A stretch of DNA of 35,668 nt from Hypsibius dujardini (GCA_001579985.1 LRSR01000218.1:1-35668), one strand, 5' to 3'. Positions 1 through 10,246 are shown, numbered from the stretch's first letter. Numbers and translations: made by a program. Notes: generated by a model from the sequence alone, not told the origin.

Positions 1-252
1 TTGGATTAGCCACGCGCACAACCGGTCAACCTTTTCTGCGGCCGCCAGTCTCGCACGGTTCAATTGCCTGAGTGGTCATGGCAACGGCCTTCTCTAATTT
101 CGACTAGACTGCTGTTTAGTTAACAGAAACGTCAATTCAAATGTTTGTGGTGGTTTTTTCCGTGAAGTGCGAATAACAGGCATAAAAAAAGCATGGTGAA
201 AGTGCAAGTGTCAGTAACATATTCTTGACCTCCTATTGTGGTGTATAACTGC

Positions 253-397
253 ACTGTACTGCCACGATTATAACGGTCGGATTTTACACCCGGGCAGCGC
301 ACTCGGCCTCTGTGTGCTGGCTGAGTGTCGACTCATGGCACAGGCGCGTGTGACGGAGGCGGGGCTTAACTGACCGTTATAATCGTGGCAGTACAGT
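253..397. mobile_element. Foldback MITE, family A copy 1
   Basis: Perfect 26-bp terminal inverted repeats at 253-278 and 372-397, beginning ACTGTACTGCCACGATTATA, flank about 93 bp of GC-richer sequence. The interior is almost the same as in the element at 8181-8320, including GAGGCGGGGCTTA just inside the right arm. There is no coding capacity. No clear target duplication is visible at the ends. The size, the foldback structure and the second dispersed copy support a non-autonomous DNA transposon; the superfamily is not determined. Confidence 0.85.
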
Positions 398-759
398 ATA
401 TCGTCCTCGGTCAGGCGTGCCTAGAGATTGCTTTGCAACACATTTGTATGTGATTTAAATAAATTAGCAGTACATCATAATCATTCAGTTTTTTTAGTTA
501 TCGTAAAGGTGGTGTTTGCTTGTTTTCTGGTTTGCTGAGAGTTCGAGTTGCGGGGATCACTCCCCTCAATCAGATTGTGAAGTTTCATCAGCACGTCGCT
601 TGCGATTTGCACTCCGCCCGAAATCTCTACACCTAAGTTTGGTGGACCACACCTAGTCCGCTGATGAAATCAGCCGTAGGTACAGTACGACGGTTACAGC
701 CCATTCTCAGTTATCCCGGGGCTAGAAAATGGGAAACTTGCCAAAATGGTTTGTATTGA
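398..759. other. Spacer without recognised gene
   Basis: AT-rich spacer between two MITEs. The only structure noticed is a short 10-bp inverted repeat, TTTCATCAGC at about 583 and GCTGATGAAA at about 659. No credible exon was seen. Confidence 0.5.
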
Positions 760-908
760 GTACTGTACTAACGCGTTAGCTTAGCGCACTGCAAGAGCAT
801 TACTTCGTTATCCTAGCCTGGATTGCACGGCAGCTCATGCGAATCCATAGGTCTAAGTTTACGGTTGGTCTATTTCTACTGCGCTAAGCTAACGCGTCAG
901 TACAGTAC
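760..908. mobile_element. Foldback MITE, family B
   Basis: A 149-bp element with 28-bp inverted arms at 760-787 and 881-908 differing at one position. The arms begin GTACTGTACTAACGCGTTAG. The GTACTGTAC tip is shared with the MITE at 253-397 and with an arm near 32674, so these families may use the same kind of transposase. A lone right-arm-like sequence occurs at 2521-2543. There is no coding capacity. Confidence 0.85.
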
Positions 909-1068
909 GAGGTAAAACTTTTGATTGGGCCAACGTAGAAATCGCTTTTAATTCGGCTCGGGGGAAACAAAGAACGCAAGTCTCGCGCTATTCACCACGA
1001 GGTACGCGGGACACATCACCTGAACTCGTACAAGCAACCAAAACAACCGACCGAACTCATACTGCGCA

Positions 1069-1500
1069 GCAATCAGCTATTTCTTGGGGTTTTTCTTTTC
1101 AACCGCTTTTATAGCCGGCCTTTTGGCCACCATTTTTTTGGAGCTATATTCTGTCACTCCACAAGGGCCATCTGGACACTCGATTCACTCCAGATTTTTC
1201 CCGCCTTCGTGTCCAAGCGAACATCCTGCAGCTTGCGTTTCTTTTCTGAAAATGTCTGCTTTAGCTGCTTGATAATGTTCTCAGCAATTTCATAGCCCAC
1301 CGAATGACCATTGAGCTTCCGATGGATACAGCTAATTTTTGCGTTGACGTCTTCTTGCGGCAGGCCAAGGCAGGCCAGAGAACCAAGCAAATCTGGTCTT
1401 CGTTGAACGTTGAATTTGAGTTGAAAAAGACCGGCTGGAAAACGGGTTTCGATACTTTCGGAACGGTCTGCTTGATAATCTGTTCGTCGAACGGATAGAG
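1069..1500 (-). pseudogene. Decayed coding fragment, unidentified
   Basis: Read on the minus strand, the frame closing at 1154 is open from about 1500 and gives a protein-like stretch with VNAKISCIHRKLNGHS and a Lys-rich helix (KQTFSEKKRKLQ). A second frame overlapping the upstream part also looks protein-like (PFDEQIIKQTVPKVSK). A third, downstream frame ends in a basic tail (KAVEKKNPKK) followed by a stop near 1079. Natural-looking sequence split over three frames suggests a frameshifted relic, or an exon group whose introns I cannot place. I do not recognise the family. A random origin is possible but less likely given the composition. Confidence 0.3.
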
Positions 1501-1515
1501 TCCAGTTTGCCGGTT

Positions 1516-1525
1516 TCTGTTTGTT

Positions 1526-1558
<33 letters not shown>

Positions 1559-1700
1559 CTTGCATATCGGTTAAATTTGTCTGCTGGCTGGCTGTCTGGC
1601 TGTCTGTCTATCTATCTATCCATCTATCTGTATGTTTGTCCATTTATATGACTACATGTGCCCCATCTATCTGGTACCCATCTATCTGGTAGTCTATCTA
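1516..1700. repeat. CTGT/CTAT tetranucleotide microsatellite
   Basis: Runs of CTGT (about 1516-1560 and 1578-1608) grade into CTAT/CCAT repeats (about 1605-1695). The array is interrupted by short unique pieces. The long translated frames here (repeated VCLS or DKQT) are artefacts of the repeat. Confidence 0.9.
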
Positions 1701-2054
1701 TCTTCCTGCCTGCTAATCAGTTTCAGTATTCGCTGTCATTTTCTGATTGTGTGCCAGTTACGTCCGTCTATAAAGCGTTTGTTCTGTTGTCCTGTCGTAT
1801 TTCTCAGTGCTACAAGAGTGCTACTTTTGAACGCAGGTTTATGCCGCAAATGGCCTGCATCCCGGTGACCTGAAGGGAGCTGTTGGTGACGTAATCAACC
1901 GATTACTGGAGCCGATTCGACAGGAGTTCAGTCAGTCCGAGGAGCTCACTGCGCTCGTTCTTAAGGCCTACCCCGCATCCGTAGGGTAACGTTCTTAAGG
2001 TAGCACCGCACTCAGGCGATTTCCCCCCCCCCCACCACTCCGTGTGTTATGCCC
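1701..2054. other. Spacer without recognised gene
   Basis: No supported exon. CGTTCTTAAGG occurs twice about 34 bp apart (near 1956 and 1990), and a nine-base C tract lies near 2023. Confidence 0.5.
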
Positions 2055-2209
2055 AATACTACAATCAACGACTAGATTGAGTACACTGGAGGGTCTGGGG
2101 GTGCTCAGGTGGTTGATTGTTCGATTGTTTGAAAATCACCCCTGCCCCGCCCTTTTGCCTATTCACCGAGCCCTCCAGTGAACTCAATCTTGTCGTTGAT
2201 TGTAGTATT
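2055..2209. mobile_element. Foldback MITE, family C copy 1
   Basis: A 155-bp element with 40-bp inverted arms (2055-2094 and 2170-2209; three mismatches) beginning AATACTACAATCAACGAC. The central loop holds GGTTGATTGTTCGATTGT, which is repeated in the copy at 5601-5772. It is non-coding. It lies about 690 bp upstream of the first reductase gene. Confidence 0.85.
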
Positions 2210-2895
2210 AGTACTGTGCTGTCTGTATTCGTACCGGTATAATTTCGTTTTAATTTTATTCGTATTGTACAAAACAAGTGTATGGTATCTTTTCGTTACG
2301 TACGGTGAAAATGTCAACGACGAACCTTATGGACATAGATGTTTGAATGAGCCTTCGTTTGAGGAGGATTCTGATGGAGAGGATTTTTAAACATTTTAAA
2401 TTGTGTAGTTTGTGCTCTCAGTAGATTGATTGATCAAACTCCTCATAGTGCTCGCTGAGTGAAAGGTCCATATTGACGTTTGCCCGGGCAGTATATACTG
2501 AAAATACTGTATTTTTCCCGCGAAACTAACGCGTCAGTACAGTATGTGCTGTAGTAGGTGCTGTACCGGATTCAGGGGAGTGCTGAGGTATTTTCGCCGT
2601 GTTTTTACAACACTGTTCTTAAGAAAAATTGTGGACACCCCGAACTGAAGGCAAGGAAAACTACTGTAGATTGGTGGCTCCTTGGTATAATAGCCCGGCG
2701 CAGGCCAAAATGGACTCGAATAGGACCATTTCTGTCGCGTGCTGCCCGCCTATTATGGTGCGCCGATTGGTACAAAATTTTACTGCAACAGCTTTTTTCA
2801 GTCGCCCCGAAGATAGAAATCACTTTTTCCTACCTTTCATCACCCAACCGAACCTTCTATAACATTTCCCCCCACAAATACGAGCAAAATCAACA
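2210..2895. other. Upstream region of the first reductase gene
   Basis: No recognised gene. It holds a solitary family-B MITE arm (AACTAACGCGTCAGTACAGT, 2524-2543) next to a small ATACTG/CAGTAT-rich palindromic patch at 2490-2512. The start ATG at 2896 sits in the context AATCAACAATG. No convincing TATA box was found. Confidence 0.4.
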
Positions 2896-5137
2896 ATGCT
2901 TTCTCCTGCTCGTACTTCCGTGGACGGATTCGGTTCCACCGTGAGCGCCTACTTGCCGCTTGCACTGCGAAAGGCGCTGGCGGTGGAGAATGCCGCGGTG
3001 CAGAAGGCGCAACCCGTTCTGGCTGCGATCGGTGGCATCGCCATCACTTACGTCGCCGTCAAGGCCATTTACAACATCGGAAAGGGGGTAACCACTTATT
3101 TCCTAGCTGGACCGCTGCATCTGGGAGCGGACCTCAAGAAATCCGGAGAATGGGCCGGTAAGGGAAATTATTTCCTTGTCTCTTTTACCGAGCTCTTTCA
3201 TTGGCAAAGGTTTTCACAGAATGGTTTTGTTGAAAACGCATTGTTAGTTAAGACGTTTTGTTTTTTAGTGATAACGGGAAGCAGTGATGGAATTGGCAAG
3301 GAGTTTGCGTTCCAGGTAAAAGCGCATTGCAGTACGGATTGATAGATCCGCTAGATTGATTGATTGCATTGTCGGTTGTCTATAGCGTTAGTTTCTTATT
3401 AAAATCTATGATAGATTGTTGATTGACTCTTTTGAAAACACAGCCGAATCAATCCACCAATCAGGCTAAAGTCGGCACTCACAATCAGTCATCACCCACT
3501 TCCGTGGAGGTGCGGTTGTATTTGCTCTCTGTGGTTTGTGACCGAATGTTTTTCTGATTTGTAGCTCGCTGCAAAGGGATTGAATGTCGTTCTAGTGTCA
3601 AGGACGATTGACAAGCTCGAAGGTGTCGCTCGAGAGATTTGTAAGTTATTAGTTCTATCTATACCCGTGCACACTGTCTCCAGCCTACATTATAGAAGAT
3701 GAGTTAGATTTGGATGAGCGCCAAATAAAAAACTCGTTTTTTGTCCAGCTGCAAGGTACAATGTCCAGACAAAGATTATCGCCATTGACTTATCGAAGGT
3801 ATGTTTCATCTGCTATAGGTTTGTGAAGTAGTCGACAATTATACTTCATTTTCTTCCTTCCGGAACATACATACCAGTACCGTACTATTGAAAGTAACGT
3901 GGGATTTCACAAACTTCTTTCCTTCGCAGATGGGGCCGCATAATGTTCCGCAGCTTCAGGAGGAGTTGAAGGACTTGGACATCGCTCTGCTGGGTACGTG
4001 ATGATCGTTCCTAGCTGAAATCCGTCTCGTTTCCTTTATCTGTAATTAACGCGCGAGCACCGGTTAAACTTTAGTTAACAGCGCGGGAACTTTCGCTGGA
4101 CCGGGGAAGTTCTTGAGCACTCCTGCATCACATGAGGTTAAGACTGTTAACTGAATTCTTTGCCGGGCACGATTTTTTTTGCCTGGCACGATTTCTTTGG
4201 TTGTAATTTTTACTGCCTACTGCTCAACCCCCTCAACGACTGGCTTTGTTTTTGTATTTTCGCAGGATGCAGCAAATATTGTGAATCTGAACTGTCGTGC
4301 CTTGATCATGGTATTGATCTCTTCTCCTTCTTCTGTCCAGAGACGCATGGTGCGGTGTGGTGATCAAGTCCTTTTTGTCTGGGTTGCAGATGTCACGTGC
4401 AGTGCTTCCTCTGATGCTAAATCGAAAGACCGGATATTCCAAATACGTTATTAACGTTGGCGCCGTGTTTGGGGGAGTCGTTCCAGCGGGTGGATTTGCA
4501 ATCTACGGCGCTACGAAGGCGTTTGTCGACTCGTTTTCCCGCTCGCTTCACAAGGAATATAAGGATTCCGGCATCTTTGTCCAAGTAAGCAACAAACTCG
4601 ATGTCCTTGGCGTGGTTTTGATGATGTCTGAGCACAAGTACTAGTACACAGCATCATACGGGCCTATTATCATAGTCATCCTGATTATGTTTGCTTACTA
4701 GTTCGTCCGTTAGCCCTTTGTCCGAGTTAGTTAGCATCGTCCCGTTCTCGCATTATCTTGTGAGATCCGTTCTCTACCTGTCGACTTGCGTCTGTATAGC
4801 CTGTATATTTACATCTGGTACTTTATGTATGTTTAATCTAACCAATCGTTTGCTTTTTTAGAGCTTTCTGCCCGGGCCAACCATCACTAAGATGCTGTCG
4901 GAGAAGTACCAGAAAGATGCCGTGCCCACGACCGACGTCGTCGCTGCTGCACTGAACCAGCTGGGTTTTCGCTCGCGGACTTTTGGCCATTGGAAACACG
5001 CTCTTTTGGTAAGAACGCGCCATGAGACTCTAGAATCTTAGGCTGGAATGTGGAAACGTTTGTATCCGTTTCTGTTTGGTTTCATGTAGGGCACTTACAT
5101 GAGCACACAGAGTGTCGTGGAAATTAAGGAACACTGA
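2896..5137 (+). CDS. Very-long-chain 3-oxoacyl-CoA reductase-like SDR (copy 1)
   Basis: Ten exons by GT-AG reading: 2896-3157, 3269-3315, 3565-3640, 3749-3798, 3930-3993, 4075-4136, 4266-4310, 4390-4584, 4862-5008, 5090-5137. They sum to 996 nt, 331 residues plus TGA, near the usual length of LET-767/HSD17B12 proteins (about 312-316 aa). That family is ER-membrane NADPH-dependent reductases of fatty-acid elongation, some acting on steroids. An N-terminal hydrophobic segment spans about residues 38-75. The cofactor motif TGSSDGIG is at 90-97, NSAG (usually NNxG) at 168-171, the structural Asn in VNLNC about 196, and YGATK with Tyr241 and Lys245. Where the family has serine before the Tyr, this protein reads NVGAVFGG (Gly226), so the catalytic Ser appears lost. 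All junctions keep frame. It lies tail to tail with its paralogue at 6137-8131. Confidence 0.85.
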
Positions 5138-5600
5138 TTCAGGAGCAGCAACGGTTCCATTACAATATCCATACCTCAACTAACGAATCATCTGGTGTGC
5201 ATGTGCACGCGTGGCCTTCACCAGCGCGCGCACAATCTGCTCTCAGAATTGGGAATCTTCATTCTAATACAATTGCTTGCCGTTTTCTGCGTCGTCTAAT
5301 CATCTCGATGCATGCCTTGGCGCTCTGCAGTTGGTGTTTCTTTCAGCTCGTACGTATGTTCAAGCTCTTCCATGGTGTGCGCTCTCTGCAGAAGTCATGT
5401 AGTATGACAGCATGGACTACATAGTATATATCGAATGTGACAGTAATATTTGGTCGAGCAGCCAAATTTAGATTCAATCATGGTGCGGCTAATTCAAATC
5501 AAGACTTAGCTCTGTGCATTTGTCGTCTTCAGTATAGGGCTACGTATAGTGCGTAGTTGCTCAGCCTTATGTTCCATAACCCTCGTACTAGTCAATACCA
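5138..5600. other. Spacer between the convergent reductase genes
   Basis: Region after the stop of the plus-strand reductase. No AATAAA was noticed close to the stop, and no credible exon. A MITE follows at 5601. Confidence 0.5.
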
Positions 5601-5772
5601 TACAATCAACGACAAGGCTGAGTACACTAGAGGGTCCGGGGTATGGGCAAAAGAGGCGGAGCAGGGGGTGATCAGGTGGTTGATTGTTCGATTGTTTGAA
5701 ACCACTCCCTGCCCCGCCTCTTTTGCCCATTCTCCGGACCGTCCAGTATGCTTAATCTTGTCGTTGATTGTA
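5601..5772. mobile_element. Foldback MITE, family C copy 2
   Basis: A 172-bp hairpin with arms of about 70 bp (5601-5670 and 5703-5772), imperfect but clearly complementary over their full length, and a loop of about 32 bp. The outer tips TACAATCAACGACAAG and the loop GGTTGATTGTTCGATTGT match the copy at 2055-2209. Here the arms extend further inward through a GGGCAAAAGAGGCGG block. It sits between the two convergent reductase genes. Confidence 0.88.
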
Positions 5773-6136
5773 TTCCTAAAATACTCTGTACGATCAAAGT
5801 CTGATCAACTCGAGGTGTCAATAAGTGTCTCAAGTAAAGACAATCTGGAGAATTTACTTTAATCCACATTCGAAACCCATAATCAACAGGGCATACATTT
5901 GGACAGTTCACACCAAAAAACAAATACTGCAAAACATGGTCCCGGACAAGACCGTTAAAACCACTCCCACTTGAGCGGATATGAAATGCACACACTGAAA
6001 CTAAAACAACACTTGAAACGTCAAAAATCACGAGCAGTGCCCCTTCAATCAACGAGAACGACAGAAAATTAGGAAAGTCACAAAAGTGTTAGACAAACGG
6101 GAGAAAAACCCATTTCGCCACGGCCAAGATGTGGAT
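5773..6136. other. Spacer, 3' side of the second reductase gene
   Basis: AT-rich sequence. The minus-strand frame at 5672-6052 runs through the MITE and shows no family features, so it is not called. Confidence 0.45.
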
Positions 6137-8131
6137 TTAATGTCCTTTGATTTCAATGACGCCCTGACACCCTCGCACAGTTGCCTGGGGGAAATGAAAA
6201 GCGCCATGAACACTGACCGGTGAGATGACGCCTTCTCGTGGGAGGAGTCTTACCGCTATGGCATGCTTCCAGTAGCCGTGCGTTCGCGACCGCAGACCCA
6301 ACTGGGCCAACGAGTTGGAAACGACCGCGGATGCCGGACTGCCGTGCTTCTGCATCTTTTCGGGTAGCAGTTTCGTGGTCGTGGCCCCCGGAATGAGGCT
6401 CTGCAATCACAGCTGACTTGAGAGCGAGCCAGCGCGCCCGTACCTACGTCAAAAGGAGGGATTTCTATAGTACCTGCACAAATATTCCGGAGTCTTTATA
6501 CTCCTTGTGGAGGGCGCGGGAGAAGGAATCGGTAAAGGCTTTGGTCGCGCTGTAGATGGCGAATCCGCCGACTGGCGCGACTCCGCCCAGGATACCGCTG
6601 ACGTTTATGACGTATCTGGAGTGGCCGGACTTGCGATTTTGCATCAGTGGAAGCACCGCACGTGTCATCTATATACAATGCAGGAAGAATCATGATTTCT
6701 GTAAGGAAGACGGCTGCGAACAAACAGATAATACCGTGCGGTAGGCTTACCATAATCAAGGAGCGACAGTTTAGATTGACCAAATTAGCAGCTTCCTGCA
6801 ACGGTAGAACAACTGCCACGTCTGTGCGAATGATGTGGACGTAAAACAATTTCGGGGATAAGTGTTACCTCGTCGGTGGCCGGATTCTCCAGAGTCTTCC
6901 CCGGGCCAGTCATCCTACCAGCGCAGTTCACTGCAAAGCAACCAATTTTGCTTCAAACGAGATTTGGAATTTAAATAATATTACAAATCAGCACGTGCCC
7001 AAAGTCTGACTATAAATTTTAAAAAAACTTTAAAATAAAAACGCTGCTTTCCGGAATTTTAATTAAAAATCGACAACCTTTTTCCATGTGTCTGATTGTA
7101 AATTGAATTAAAAATACAAACCCAGCAAGGCAATGTCCAGATCCTTCAGCTCATCCTGCATCTGCGGCACATTGTGGGGCCCCATTTTTGCCAAATCGAT
7201 GGCGATGATTTTGGTCTGCACATTAAATCGTGCGGCTGCGGATGAGACGAACGGCGAGTCAGTATATTAACATTTTTATTACAATTTACCAGCCATTTCT
7301 GGTGTGTAGTAAAAAAAAACACAGCAGCGTGGACGTACTGATTTCGCGAGCGACACCCTCGAGCTTCTCGATGGTCCTTGCCACTAGCACAACATTCAAT
7401 CCCTTCTGCGCGACCTGTTGGTGAATCAATCAGAACGGTAAAAAACTGAGCATGACGACGAAGAGAGCGCGCCCTGGTAATAAAACGGCAGTGTTCGCGC
7501 TCACTTGAAAAGCGAACTCCTTGCCAATTCCGTCGCTTCCTCCTGTTATCACTGAAAATACAAACCGACAATATTTAGGTCATTTGACAAAGAGGATGAA
7601 AGCAAGGAGAAAATGTAACGGAAAAATCCAAGCAAGTCAAATGGAATCAATCATATTAAAAGTATCAACGTAATTGTAATTACATTACACAAACAATAAA
7701 ATCAGATTGTTAATGCATCAATTCGGCTCGAAATCGGACCGCTGAATTTGGCTGCAACTTGGTCCACCATCAATCCACCAATCAAGCGAGAGAAAACTAC
7801 AGTAACCGTCACGTCAACGTCGCATCATAACAAACGCATTTACTATAGCCAGTTTCGGTTCCGACGTACCTGCCCAATTGCCGGACTTTTTGAGATCTGC
7901 TCCCAGGTGCAACGGTCTAGCTAAGAAATAGGTGATCAGTCCCTTTCCGATGTTGTTAATTGCCTTCCATGCGACGTAAGTGAGAGCGATGCCTCCGACC
8001 GCTGCGAGAACGGGTTGCGCCTTCTGCATCGCTGCATTCTCCGCCACAAGCACCTTCCGCAAGGCAAGCGGCAAATAGGTAGCCACGGAGGAGCCGAATC
8101 CGTCCACGGAAGTACGAGCGGGAGAAAGCAT
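6137..8131 (-). CDS. Very-long-chain 3-oxoacyl-CoA reductase-like SDR (copy 2)
   Basis: Nine minus-strand exons: 8131-7870, 7551-7505, 7414-7339, 7235-7122, 6930-6869, 6795-6751, 6668-6474, 6400-6254, 6184-6137. They also sum to exactly 996 nt, 331 residues. The start MLSPARTSVDGFGS matches copy 1, and the exon pattern is the same except that the 7235-7122 exon (114 nt) equals copy 1 exons 4+5 (50+64 nt) with no intron between. Motifs: N-terminal membrane segment, TGGSDGIG cofactor site, NCAG, VNLNC, NVSG with Ser226, and YSATK with Tyr241 and Lys245. Unlike copy 1 it keeps a serine near the catalytic position. As inferred for copy 1, it should act at the ER in very-long-chain acyl-CoA elongation or a related keto reduction. 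Introns share little with those of copy 1, so the duplication is not very recent. Confidence 0.86.
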
Positions 8132-8180
8132 TTTCTAGCCGCAGCAAAACAAACTCTTATCGAATAATGAAATTGCTTAT

Positions 8181-8320
8181 TGTACTGCCACGATTATAAC
8201 GGTCGGTTTTACACCCGGGCAGCGCACTCGGCCTGTGTGTGCTGGCTGAGGGTCAACTCATGGCACAGGCGCGTGTGACGGAGGCGGGGCTTAGCCGACT
8301 GTTATAATCGTGGCACTACA
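8181..8320. mobile_element. Foldback MITE, family A copy 2
   Basis: Arms 8181-8204 and 8297-8320 (24 bp, two mismatches) begin TGTACTGCCACGATTATAAC. The interior matches the element at 253-397 closely and in the same orientation, including CCCGGGCAGCGCACTCGG. It lies about 50 bp upstream of the ATG of the minus-strand reductase gene, so it could contribute to that gene's promoter region. Confidence 0.87.
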
Positions 8321-9262
8321 GTACTTGCATGAAACAATTTTCATTTATTGTGTACATCCAGTCATCCTTGTTGATGCATCCAAAATAAAAGAACTTACAT
8401 TGCAGTTTATGCAGATTGTTAATGGACAATCAGGGACGGGGGTGGAATGACTGAGCGGAGGACGGCAAGGTTGGATGACAAGAATGTTTTGGGAAAATTT
8501 ACTGTTGTGAGAATTGTAGGCATGTTTTGGCCCGCTTGGCGTGCCATATTTGTGTGGGCCGACCACCAGGACAAACAGTTTCTTGATGACGTAGCAGCGG
8601 TCAATATGTTATTCGACATGCTTCTTCTCGCATGATCGATCGAATGACCAAATCGTATATTCTTTGCAAAATTTCATCTATTATATGCATTTTTTTTCTT
8701 GCCTCACTACTCACTTGCAGTGTCATTAGAAATAAGAAAAAGCACCAGTAAAAAAACGTACTGGGAAAAACATGAAAACACTGTTGTCTCGTCCAGCAGC
8801 AGCAACACTGAATTCCGAACTCACACAAATTCCGACTGTGGGAGTTCGGAAACTTCTGGTTTTACAGTGAATACCGAGACGTGGCCCGGAATCGCTAAAC
8901 TCGATTTCACACTGGGCATTTACCGGATCAGTTATAGAATACCCCATCGCCCACCACGTAAACTTTTCTGCCTATTAGTGATCAATCAATAATCAAGTTC
9001 ATCTTTGATACATAGGGAAAGAATTACCTAAAGCATGAAGTCATACAGTAAATATGTTTTTGGTTTTCGCTATTACATTCGCATCACAATAAACCATCGA
9101 CATATTTAGTCATTATGGTTAGAATTTCCAATTTGGAGTAAGGCCAGGAACAGACTTCAATCTTTATAGTGGGATGATAAGCCGGATTCGGAATGAACAC
9201 CCCTTCTTCTAGATAAATTTACAGCCCGGCAAGTTGTTCATGTGTGGTTTTAACGCTTGCCT
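8321..9262. other. Intergenic region without recognised gene
   Basis: Several frames of 60-97 codons are open on both strands (for example 8419-8619 minus and 8699-8992 plus), but none shows a domain, a coherent splice pattern or a family motif. Nothing is called. Confidence 0.5.
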
Positions 9263-9445
9263 TCAAAGATCACGACGAGCTTTCGCTATTGCCTTGAACA
9301 ATTTGCTAATTACGGGTTGAGTAGAACTTCGCATCATTTTGTGTTCGAAAATTTGCTGTTTTATCTGCTCAAGTCTGCTTGCATGCTTATGCAATATTCC
9401 CGGACAGACGTGAGTGGCTAAGCGGTTTGATACACGGGCGAGCAT
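9263..9445 (-). CDS. Small ORF with presequence-like N-terminus (doubtful)
   Basis: A 60-codon minus-strand frame with an ATG at 9445 in the context GCAAAATGC. It begins MLARVSNRLATHV, Arg-containing and lacking acids like a mitochondrial targeting peptide, and continues as a charged, helix-prone segment (LEQIKQQIFEHKMM) to a basic end. I do not recognise a family. It could be a microprotein, one exon of a longer gene, or chance. Confidence 0.2.
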   Translation of the reverse strand: MLARVSNRLATHVCPGILHKHASRLEQIKQQIFEHKMMRSSTQPVISKLFKAIAKARRDL

Positions 9446-9624
9446 TTTGCGAAAATGCCTCGCACCCTCTCGTGCGACGGTAAAGGATCGTTTATGCAGT
9501 AATTAATTCGGTACGTTAAAGCGCTATAGCGGATGGAGAAAGCAAAAATAACCGAGCGCCTTAAATTAATCGGTTCCACGACCAGATGGAAACATTCTTT
9601 TATACCATAAACTGCGGAGTCGCC

Positions 9625-10065
9625 TCATCGAAACTCAAATTTGGTTCGGTAAAAGCGATGGTCACCAATCTCCACTGTTTTTTCCACGTTGGCCAGCCAG
9701 TTGGGTTTGCCGCCAGTTGCTGGGTTGTTTTGCGTATCAGTCCCCGGATTGTGAAAATGATCGGCCTTTTTAGTCAGATCGGAATGGTCTTTGAAGACGG
9801 TCGGTAGCCATGCTCCAATCTGGTTGAATGCGTCGGGCTCCTTCACGGCAATGTCCCCCTTGTTCCAGCACTCAAACTGACTCGGATGCTTGCAGACGCC
9901 CTCGTAAGAGTCGCCGCCCCAGTAGGACTTGTTTTGGTCCACACGGTTTTTGATGACCCAAGCCACCGCCACCTGGCCAGCTTTGCTCTCGCCTCGCGCC
10001 TCGCCGTAGATTGTCTTCTGGAGGACCTCAAAGGCGTTGGAACCTGGTTTAGGATCTGGAGCCAT
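9625..10065 (-). CDS. SleB/CwlJ-type cell-wall hydrolase
   Basis: A 146-codon frame without introns. It carries the Hydrolase_2 (SleB/CwlJ) pattern: an opening helix with YGEARGE (Glu22 the likely catalytic acid), GQVAVAWVIKNRV, then GVCKHPSQFECWNKG, and a closing GDHRFYR near residues 134-140. Bacterial relatives are peptidoglycan lytic enzymes such as spore-cortex hydrolases. An animal protein of this type would plausibly attack bacterial cell walls (inference). No signal peptide follows the ATG at 10065. The frame stays open upstream to a TAA about 36 bp before, with possible AG acceptors between, so a secretory leader on an unseen upstream exon is possible. The LINE at about 10.2 kb lies immediately upstream. 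Domain call is firm; gene start and activity are not. Confidence 0.8.
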   Translation of the reverse strand: MAPDPKPGSNAFEVLQKTIYGEARGESKAGQVAVAWVIKNRVDQNKSYWGGDSYEGVCKHPSQFECWNKGDIAVKEPDAFNQIGAWLPTVFKDHSDLTKKADHFHNPGTDTQNNPATGGKPNWLANVEKTVEIGDHRFYRTKFEFR

Positions 10066-10246
10066 GTTTTGACGGTTGGCTTCACGTAGTTCGCCTGACG
10101 CTTAACGTCTGTAGCTGCGTCAAAAATAAACTTATTCGAGACTAAAAATGTGCATGAAAATTTTCCCTAGCAGTGGTTTCGCTTTATAGGTCTCACCTAC
10201 TAAAAGTCGATTGTTGCCGTAAACAAAAAGGTCGACGAGATTCTCC

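Noticed and set aside
1332-1692. Frames rich in VCLS or DKQT repeats
   Set aside because: They are translations of the CTGT/CTAT microsatellite.
5672-6052. 126-codon minus-strand frame
   Set aside because: It runs through the inverted arm of the MITE and has no domain; the open length is explained by the foldback sequence.
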